5,894 nt of DNA. Origin: Sphingomonadaceae bacterium (GTDB lineage Bacteria > Pseudomonadota > Alphaproteobacteria > Sphingomonadales > Sphingomonadaceae). Of this stretch, positions 1 to 4,273 are shown one piece after another; the first letter of the stretch is position 1; every line of letters starts with the position of its first letter. The translations under genes and the position numbers were made by a program. The notes below the pieces were generated by a model. The model was not told the DNA's origin, did not search any database, and saw only the letters and a program-made list of their open reading frames with translations. The stretch spans positions 1-5,894 of the forward strand of contig JAFARM010000421.1 of NCBI GenBank assembly GCA_019245455.1, given 5' to 3'.

Positions 1-86
1 ACCAGCATGACGTCGATCAGCGGCGTCGTGTTGATGTCCATCATCGGCTCCGGATCGCCGCCCTTCTTGAAGGGACTGGATTTCAT
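1..86 (-). CDS. exbD: Second ExbD/TolR-family proton-channel subunit (5' end of gene only)
   Basis: This is the N-terminal 28 codons of a second ExbD-type protein; the rest lies beyond the left edge. Translation from the ATG at 86-84 gives a short basic cytoplasmic head (MKSSPFKKGG), then the family motif DINTTPLIDVML entering the single transmembrane helix. Asp25 falls exactly where ExbD carries its essential membrane aspartate. The start is supported by an AAGGAA Shine-Dalgarno at 100-95, 8 nt upstream, which overlaps the stop codon of the preceding exbD. The gap between the two exbD genes is 13 bp, so they are almost certainly co-transcribed. ExbD subunits work with ExbB in the inner membrane to turn proton flow into TonB movement. 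Silent differences from the neighbouring exbD over the shared motif argue against a very recent duplication. Whether the protein is full length cannot be seen. Confidence 0.9.
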   Translation of the reverse strand, partial: MKSSPFKKGGDPEPMMDINTTPLIDVML

Positions 87-99
87 GCGTCTTGTTCCT

Positions 100-528
100 T
101 CAACCGCCCAACGGCGGCGGTTCGGTGATGAAGGCGACCTTCACGATGCCCGCGACCTGGCATGCGTACAGCACCTTGCCCACGCCGTTGTACTTCGCGG
201 TCATGTCGCCGCGGATCTGCACTTCGGGCTGGGGCTTGATGTTCGACACGCGCTTCAAGCGGTCGATGAGGTCGCGCGGGGTGTTCATCTTCACGTCGTA
301 CCAGAAGACGTTGCCCTGCGGGTCGACCGAGATGATCACGTTCTCGGGCTTGGTTTCGCGGATCTCGACGCGCTCCTTCGGGAGCTGCACCGGGATCGAG
401 GTGGTCACGACCGGGATCGTGATCAGGAAGATGATGAGCAGCACCAGCATCACGTCAACGAGCGGCGTGGTATTGATCGCGGAGACGACTTCGTCCTCGT
501 CGCCGCCGGAGCCGACGGTCATCGCCAT
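100..528 (-). CDS. exbD: ExbD, biopolymer transport protein (TonB motor subunit)
   Basis: 142 residues, the usual ExbD length. It has a short acidic cytoplasmic N-terminus (1-15), the family motif INTTPLVDVMLVLLIIF (18-34) leading into one transmembrane helix (about 24-43), and a periplasmic domain (about 44-142) ending in a VLYACQVAGIVKVAFITEP stretch typical of ExbD/TolR. Asp25 is the proton-carrying membrane aspartate and sits at the same number as in E. coli ExbD. The ATG at 528 is preferred over the ATG at 522 because GAGGAG lies 6 nt upstream of it, at 540-535, overlapping the end of exbB. ExbD inserts into the ExbB pentamer pore, and the complex energises TonB. The gene lies 10 bp after exbB and 13 bp before a second exbD. 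The family is certain. TolR is the alternative, but the tonB-exbB neighbours favour ExbD. Confidence 0.96.
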   Translation of the reverse strand: MAMTVGSGGDEDEVVSAINTTPLVDVMLVLLIIFLITIPVVTTSIPVQLPKERVEIRETKPENVIISVDPQGNVFWYDVKMNTPRDLIDRLKRVSNIKPQPEVQIRGDMTAKYNGVGKVLYACQVAGIVKVAFITEPPPLGG

Positions 529-538
529 CGCGCTCTCC

Positions 539-1237
539 TCAGCGCTTCGCCGCGACCGCGGCCGCCACCGGCCGCGCGCCCATCAGCACGCCGTGCAGGT
601 CGGCGCCGAAGCGGCGCACCGCTTCCATCGTGACCTTGTTGCGGCGGACGAGCCAGTTGTAGCCGAGCACTGCCGGCACGGCGACGGCCAGGCCGATCGC
701 GGTCATGATCAGCGCCTCGCCGACCGGCCCCGCGACCTTGTCGATCGACGCCTGGCCGGCGATGCCGATGTTGATCAGCGCGCGATAGATGCCGATGACG
801 GTGCCGAACAGGCCGATGAACGGCGAGGTCGAGCCGACCGAGGCCAAGAACGCGAGGCCGCCCTGCAGCTTCGACACGACGCTGGCGTTCGAGCGGTTGA
901 GCGCCATCGTCACCCACTCGTGCTCGTCGATCTTGTCGGTCAGCCGGCCCTCGTGGTGCTCGCTGGCGCGCAGGCCGTCGTCAACGATCTGACGGAAGGC
1001 CGAGTTCTTGTCGAGCTTGGCCGCGCCGTCGCGCAGGCTGGGGGCGGCCCAGAACCGCTTCTCCAGCGTCGCGGCGTCGGCCAGCACCTTCCGCTGGTCC
1101 CACCACTTGGTGAAGATGATGTACCATGACACCAGCGACATGATGACCAGGATGCCGAACACCGTCTGGGCGATGATGCCGCCCTGCTGCAGCGCCTGCA
1201 GCAGGCCGTAGGGATTGTTCGTCGCGACTTGTTCCAT
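539..1237 (-). CDS. exbB: ExbB, MotA/TolQ/ExbB-family proton channel of the TonB system
   Basis: 232 residues, close to the short E. coli-type ExbB and without the long periplasmic N-terminal extension seen in some alphaproteobacteria. Segments in order: periplasmic N-terminus; TM1 about 21-43; a large cytoplasmic domain about 44-125; TM2 about 126-150, containing TSPFIGLFGTVIGI; TM3 about 172-196, containing GEALIMTAIGLAVAVPAV; and a short cytoplasmic tail. Thr146, Glu174 and Thr179 correspond to the conserved channel residues Thr148, Glu176 and Thr181 of E. coli ExbB. The ATG at 1237 has an AAGGAA Shine-Dalgarno 6 nt upstream (1249-1244). ExbB forms the inner-membrane pentamer that houses ExbD and couples proton motive force to TonB. 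It sits 77 bp after tonB, across a strong hairpin, and its stop codon is 10 bp before exbD. TolQ is the nearest alternative; the adjoining tonB argues for ExbB. Confidence 0.97.
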   Translation of the reverse strand: MEQVATNNPYGLLQALQQGGIIAQTVFGILVIMSLVSWYIIFTKWWDQRKVLADAATLEKRFWAAPSLRDGAAKLDKNSAFRQIVDDGLRASEHHEGRLTDKIDEHEWVTMALNRSNASVVSKLQGGLAFLASVGSTSPFIGLFGTVIGIYRALINIGIAGQASIDKVAGPVGEALIMTAIGLAVAVPAVLGYNWLVRRNKVTMEAVRRFGADLHGVLMGARPVAAAVAAKR

Positions 1238-1282
1238 CGATGGTTCCTTGCGTTCGGCGCGTTGCGTTCAGTTGGGACCGGA

Positions 1283-1304
1283 CCGCCCGGCGGCTGCCGG
1301 ACGG
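1283..1304 (-). promoter_or_regulatory. GC-rich hairpin between tonB and exbB
   Basis: In the minus-strand transcript the arms CCGUCCGGC (1304-1296) and GCCGGGCGG (1291-1283) pair over 9 bp with one G-U pair, closing a 4-nt AGCC loop. The hairpin starts 10 nt after the tonB stop codon. No U-run follows it, so it is not a textbook intrinsic terminator. It could protect the upstream tonB message, mark an RNA processing site, or partly attenuate transcription so that TonB and ExbB are made in different amounts. The structure is read from the sequence; the role is inferred. Confidence 0.4.
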
Positions 1305-1314
1305 CCGATCGGGA

Positions 1315-1974
1315 TTACTTCGTCGTGATCTGCCACTTGACCGATTGGCTCCGCGTCTCGGCGACCGGCTGCCCGTTCTGCAGCGCGGGCTTGAAGCGGA
1401 ACCGCTTCTTCGCCAGCTCGCAGGTCCGGTCGTCGAGCTTCGGGAAGCCGCTGGAGGTCGTGACGGTGCAGGTATCGACGCGGCCCTGCGGGTTGATGGT
1501 GAAGCTGATCACCGTCCGCCCCTGCTCCTCGGCGCGCAGCGACGCCTGCGGATAGTCGTCCTCGCTGATCGAGGTCGAGTTGCCGATGCCGACGGCCCGC
1601 TGCGTCGGCCCGGTCGGGGCGGGCGGTGCCGGCGGCGCCACGGCCGGCGGCGCGGGCGGCACGTACTGCGGCTGCGGCGGCGGGACGACGGTGCTCTGCG
1701 TCGTGATCGGCGGCGGTGCCGTCGTCTCGACCGTCACCTCCGGCGGCGGCACGAACGGCGGAATCTCGACGTCCTTCGGCGGCGGCGGCGGCGGCTCCTC
1801 GGGCGGCTTCTCGACTTCCTTGACGTTGACCGTCTTGATCGGCTCGGTGATGTGCTTGATCGCCTTCAGCGCCAGTCCGCTGATGAAGGCATAGCCGAGC
1901 AGGATGTGGACGAACACGGCGACGCCGAGTCCGATCATCTTGCCCCGGCTCATTCCTTGATCCGCATAAGCCAT
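1315..1974 (-). CDS. tonB: TonB, periplasm-spanning energy transducer
   Basis: 219 residues from the ATG at 1974. Layout: short cytoplasmic head (1-12); one uncleaved membrane anchor (about 13-35) with His23 as the probable counterpart of the TM histidine of E. coli TonB; a proline-rich periplasmic spacer (about 57-121, including PPEEPPPPPP and PPAPPAVAPPAPPAP); and a C-terminal TonB domain (about 139-219) with YPQASLRAEEQGRTVISFTI and NPQGRVDTCTV. Two cysteines (169 and 185) lie in that domain and could form a disulfide. TonB contacts the TonB box of outer-membrane receptors and passes on energy from ExbB/ExbD. Start choice is uncertain. A TTG at 1986 reads in frame, but the only good purine tract (GAGGGAG, 1994-1988) is 1 nt from it and 13 nt from the chosen ATG; an ATG at 1953 is also possible. 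MAYADQ is an N-terminus I recall from sphingomonad TonB proteins. First gene of the tonB-exbB-exbD-exbD unit. Confidence 0.94.
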   Translation of the reverse strand: MAYADQGMSRGKMIGLGVAVFVHILLGYAFISGLALKAIKHITEPIKTVNVKEVEKPPEEPPPPPPKDVEIPPFVPPPEVTVETTAPPPITTQSTVVPPPQPQYVPPAPPAVAPPAPPAPTGPTQRAVGIGNSTSISEDDYPQASLRAEEQGRTVISFTINPQGRVDTCTVTTSSGFPKLDDRTCELAKKRFRFKPALQNGQPVAETRSQSVKWQITTK

Positions 1975-2079
1975 GACTTGAGCCAAACTCCCTCAGCTGA
2001 TGGGCGCGGATCGACGCCGGTTGTCCCAGCGACAGCCGCGTAACAAGCGGCCATCTGCCAACCCGCCGGCAACCGAAAA

Positions 2080-2111
2080 GTTGCGCCTGCCGCCGGTCTG
2101 ATGGGCGCAAC
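2080..2111. repeat. 8-bp inverted repeat, possible operator or leader hairpin for tonB
   Basis: GTTGCGCC (2080-2087) and its exact complement GGCGCAAC (2104-2111) are separated by 16 bp. The right arm touches the candidate tonB -10 sequence. This arrangement would suit a dimeric regulator, or a stem-loop at the very start of the tonB transcript. The symmetry is directly visible; its function is inferred, and 8-bp arms can arise by chance in GC-rich DNA. Confidence 0.35.
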
Positions 2112-2138
2112 ATTAGCCGTGGTGCCGAACCGCCGCAA
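2110..2138 (-). promoter_or_regulatory. Weak candidate promoter for tonB
   Basis: Reading the minus strand, TTGCGG (2138-2133) is followed after exactly 17 bp by TAATGT (2115-2110). Each box matches the sigma-70 consensus at only 3 of 6 positions, but the spacing is ideal and TAATGT is one of the few AT-rich stretches upstream of tonB. It would give a leader of roughly 125-130 nt. Low confidence. Confidence 0.25.
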
Positions 2139-2239
2139 CCGCTTTGTCGCCCGCCCCTTAAGATGCCGCGGGGGTTGAGCCCGGCGCGTCCCGCCTCTAC
2201 CCGGTTCCGGCCGGCACTGCCGCGCCGAAGGAGACGGGT

Positions 2240-3001
2240 ATGCGTCGCGTGATCCTGCTGTCCCTGCTGATCGCCACGCCAGCGGCGGCGACGAGCTTCG
2301 CCGACCTTGCCGCGCTCAGCCTCGCCGCGCCGATCGTCGTCCGCGCCACCGTCGCCAAGGCCGAGCGCCTGGGCAAGCGCGACGCGCCCGATGTCCCCGC
2401 CGGCACCGCGCGCCTGCTCGTCACCGCGACGACGGCGGCGGCGATCGCGGCCCCCGCCGGCGTGCCGCCAAAGCTGACCTACCTGCTCGACGTGCCGGTC
2501 GACCGTCGCGGGCGGCCGCCCAAGATCGTCGGCGAGGACGACCTGCTGTTCCTCCGCCCCGGCGGCGCGCCGGGCGAGGTCGTGCTCGTCGCGGCGCAGG
2601 GGGTGGTGCCGTACTCCGCCGCCGCCGACGCCGCCGTGCGCGGCATCCTGACGGCGGCCAAGCGCGGCGACGCGCCGGAGGTGACCGGCGTCGCCTCGGG
2701 CTTCCGCGTGCCGGGCGCGGTGCCGGGCGAGGCCGAGAGCCAGTTCCTGCTGGCGACGAAAAGCGGCAAGCCGATCAGCCTCGTCGTCCTGACGCGGTCC
2801 GGGCAGCGGACGCTGACCGTGGCGACGGGCGAACTCGTCGACGACGCGGCCAAGCCGGTGCCGCGCGAGACCCTGCTGTGGTACCGCCTCGCCTGCTTCC
2901 TGCCCAAAACGCTGCCGCCTGCGGTCGAGACGAGCATCGACATCGCCGCCGACTGGCGCTTCGTTCTCGCCACCCTCGGCCCCTGCGGGCGGACGTTCTA
3001 G
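2240..3001 (+). CDS. Exported protein of unknown function
   Basis: 253 residues. The N-terminus is a classical Sec signal peptide: MRR, a hydrophobic core (about 4-12) and TPAAA with probable cleavage near residue 17, so the mature protein should be periplasmic or secreted. The ATG has AAGGAG 6 nt upstream (2228-2233). The mature part is soluble, Ala/Val/Pro-rich, with no further membrane segment. It shows no catalytic motif or repeat that I recognise. Only two cysteines are present, Cys219 (in YRLACFLP) and Cys249 (in LGPCGRTF), near the C-terminus and suited to a disulfide. From memory it resembles conserved hypothetical proteins of sphingomonads that share a FADL start and a WYRLACFLP-like end. 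It is transcribed away from tonB and converges with folB, so it appears to be a single-gene unit. The gene is well supported (strong RBS, signal peptide, long GC-typical frame); no function can be assigned. Confidence 0.88.
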   Translation: MRRVILLSLLIATPAAATSFADLAALSLAAPIVVRATVAKAERLGKRDAPDVPAGTARLLVTATTAAAIAAPAGVPPKLTYLLDVPVDRRGRPPKIVGEDDLLFLRPGGAPGEVVLVAAQGVVPYSAAADAAVRGILTAAKRGDAPEVTGVASGFRVPGAVPGEAESQFLLATKSGKPISLVVLTRSGQRTLTVATGELVDDAAKPVPRETLLWYRLACFLPKTLPPAVETSIDIAADWRFVLATLGPCGRTF

Positions 3002-3025
3002 GCCGCTGCGCCGATACGCCCGCCC

Positions 3026-3424
3026 CTATAGGCCAGCCGACGCCAGCGCGACGCCGACCGCGGCGCAGTCGGGGTAGATGTCGGGCTTGCGCGTCGACAC
3101 CCGGAGCGCCACCACGCCGGCGCGGGCGGCGACGAGGTCGTAGACGGCGCGGCAGACTGTCTCCTGCAGGTTGAACCGCCGGCCGGCGACGAGCGCCATG
3201 ATGCCGGTGCGCAGCGTGTCATAGTCCCACGCCGCAGCGACCGCGTCGGTTGTCGGGAAGCTGGCGGCGTCGAGCCATACCTCGACGTTGATCCGCAGCC
3301 GCTGCGGCGTGCCGATCTCGAAGGCGTGGAAGCCGATGTCGACGGGAAGGTCGAAATCCTCCAGCACGATCTTGCGCGTCGCCGGGGCGAGGTCGCGCGG
3401 GACAAGGCCGATAAGGTCGGTCAT
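3026..3424 (-). CDS. folB: Dihydroneopterin aldolase (FolB)
   Basis: 132 residues. FolB splits 7,8-dihydroneopterin into 6-hydroxymethyl-7,8-dihydropterin and glycolaldehyde in folate synthesis and can also epimerise it; it acts in the cytoplasm as an octamer. Family landmarks in order: the strand KIVLEDFDLPVDIGFHAFE (18-36, containing the IG turn); RLRINVEVWLD (42-52); WDYDTL with Tyr68; NLQETV with the pterin-binding Glu88; and RVSTRKPDIYPDCAAVGVAL with the catalytic Lys113. The Tyr-to-Glu spacing of 20 equals Tyr54/Glu74 of S. aureus DHNA, and the Glu-to-Lys spacing is 25 against 26. The N-terminus is about 15 residues longer than in E. coli FolB. The ATG at 3424 is favoured because it overlaps the stop codon of the upstream reductase (ATGA) and has GGAG (3433-3430) 5 nt upstream. 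This overlap implies translational coupling. The stop codon lies 24 bp from that of the convergent plus-strand gene. Confidence 0.95.
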   Translation of the reverse strand: MTDLIGLVPRDLAPATRKIVLEDFDLPVDIGFHAFEIGTPQRLRINVEVWLDAASFPTTDAVAAAWDYDTLRTGIMALVAGRRFNLQETVCRAVYDLVAARAGVVALRVSTRKPDIYPDCAAVGVALASAGL

Positions 3425-4233
3425 TCGCTCTCCAGCATATGCTGCACGTCGCGCGGCAGGCCGAGCAGGCGCTGGCCGCCGTCGATGACGATCGTCTGCG
3501 CGTCCAATGTCGGCGTCGCCAGGATGAAGCGCAGCGCGGCGACGATCTCGCCGACCTCGACGCCGCGGCGGAGCGCGTTCATCGCATGGACGCGCTCGAA
3601 GTTCGCGCGGCTCTGCGGCCCGCTGACCAGCGTCACCGACGGCGCGATGGCGTTGACGCGCAGGCGCGGCGCATAGGCGCGCGCGGCGAGCTCGGTCAGG
3701 CCCGCCAGCCCGATCTTGCTGACCGTGTACGACAGGAAATCGGGGTTGAGGCTGGCGAGCTTGGCGTCGAGCAGGTTGACGACGCACGCCGGCGCGCCGT
3801 CGTCGGGGACAGCGCGGGCACCAGCGGCGGCGCTTGCCCCGACGGCCGCCGCGAACGCCTGGATCAGCAGCGCCCGCGCGCGCAGGTTGACGGCGGCGTG
3901 GCGGTCCCACTGCTCGGGCGTGAAGTCGGCGAAGGTGTCGGGGTCGAAGCGCGAGGCGGAGTTGACCAGCAGCCGCGGCTCGCCCGCCGCCACCGCCGCC
4001 GCGACGATCGCCTGCGCCGCCGCCGGGTCGGCAAGGTCGGCGGCCACCACCGACGCCCCCTGCTCTGCTGCCGTCAGCTCGGCGGCGAGCGCATCGGCCT
4101 CGGCGCGCGAGGTGTGGCAGTGGATGACGACGTGCCAGCCGTCCTCGGCGAGCGCCCGGACCAGCGCCGCGCCGATCCGCTTCGCCCCGCCGGTGACGAT
4201 GGCGACGCGCCGAGCGGGGGGAGAGGACGCCAT
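3421..4233 (-). CDS. SDR-family oxidoreductase, PTR1/FolM-like pteridine reductase
   Basis: 270 residues, a classical short-chain dehydrogenase. The Rossmann motif TGGAKRIG (14-21) has the Arg in the last part that marks pteridine reductases, instead of the common TGxxxGxG. It is followed by HCHTSRAEADALAAEL (38-53), very like the NADPH-binding stretch of Leishmania PTR1 as I recall it. Further landmarks are DLAD (66-69), NSAS (91-94), AVN (Asn116), the active-site set Asp156-Tyr169-Lys173, and NAIAPS (194-199). The 13- and 4-residue spacings equal Asp181-Tyr194-Lys198 of PTR1, with Asp replacing the usual SDR serine. The likely reaction is NADPH-dependent reduction of dihydropterins (dihydromonapterin or dihydrofolate), in the cytoplasm. 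Coupling to folB by the ATGA overlap supports a pterin role. The ATG at 4233 has only GGAG (4241-4238) at a short 4-nt spacing, inside a hairpin. The exact substrate is not provable; a generic SDR is the fallback. Confidence 0.92.
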   Translation of the reverse strand: MASSPPARRVAIVTGGAKRIGAALVRALAEDGWHVVIHCHTSRAEADALAAELTAAEQGASVVAADLADPAAAQAIVAAAVAAGEPRLLVNSASRFDPDTFADFTPEQWDRHAAVNLRARALLIQAFAAAVGASAAAGARAVPDDGAPACVVNLLDAKLASLNPDFLSYTVSKIGLAGLTELAARAYAPRLRVNAIAPSVTLVSGPQSRANFERVHAMNALRRGVEVGEIVAALRFILATPTLDAQTIVIDGGQRLLGLPRDVQHMLESE

Positions 4234-4249
4234 GCCGCTCCGTAGCGGC
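4234..4249 (-). promoter_or_regulatory. Hairpin covering the ribosome binding site of the pteridine reductase
   Basis: In the minus-strand transcript GCCGCU (4249-4244) and AGCGGC (4239-4234) form a perfect 6-bp stem with an ACGG loop, ending directly at the AUG of the reductase. The only Shine-Dalgarno-like sequence, GGAG (4241-4238), lies half in the loop and half in the 3' arm. A second imperfect GC stem (4266-4248) lies just upstream and shares 4248-4249, so the two structures could compete. No U-run follows, so this is not a terminator for the transporter gene. The hairpin would hinder initiation unless ribosomes arriving from upstream open it. Structure seen; effect inferred. Confidence 0.4.
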
Positions 4250-4273
4250 GGCCGGGCCCCGGCGGCAACCCCG

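Larger units (their letters stand above)
1975..2239. other. Divergent intergenic region between tonB and the secreted-protein gene
   Basis: 265 bp with no convincing gene; it should hold both divergent promoters. Visible elements are an inverted repeat at 2080-2111, a weak tonB promoter candidate at 2110-2138, and a small hairpin GCCGC/GCGGC (2035-2039 and 2047-2051, 7-nt loop) in the probable tonB leader. An 11-bp direct repeat CTGATGGGCGC occurs at 1997-2007 and 2098-2108. For the plus-strand gene, TAAGAT at 2159-2164 resembles a -10 box but lacks a matching -35. The plus-strand gene has a good AAGGAG at 2228-2233. I see no Fur-like AT-rich palindrome. Confidence 0.6.

Noticed and set aside
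92..1129. Long plus-strand open frame opposite exbD and exbB
   Set aside because: It is Arg/His/Asp-rich, has no recognisable domain, and lies fully antisense to exbD and exbB, which match known families residue by residue. Such frames are expected in GC-rich DNA.
1580..1894. Gly-rich plus-strand frame resembling a PE-PGRS or glycine-rich protein
   Set aside because: It is the complement of the proline-rich spacer of tonB; Pro codons read as Gly on the other strand.
1950..2138. 62-codon minus-strand frame upstream of tonB as a possible leader peptide
   Set aside because: It would start with TTG without a Shine-Dalgarno, runs into the tonB coding region, and has no recognisable features.
1975..2239. 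Fur box upstream of tonB
   Set aside because: No AT-rich GATAAT-like palindrome is present; the AT-rich stretches are only a few bases long.
3439..4245. Plus-strand open frame opposite the pteridine reductase
   Set aside because: Low-complexity Arg/Asp/Val composition, antisense to a gene with a complete SDR active site.
4248..4266. Intrinsic terminator after the phosphate transporter gene
   Set aside because: The GC stem is imperfect, has no T-run after it, and the next gene starts within 40 bp, so readthrough is more likely.
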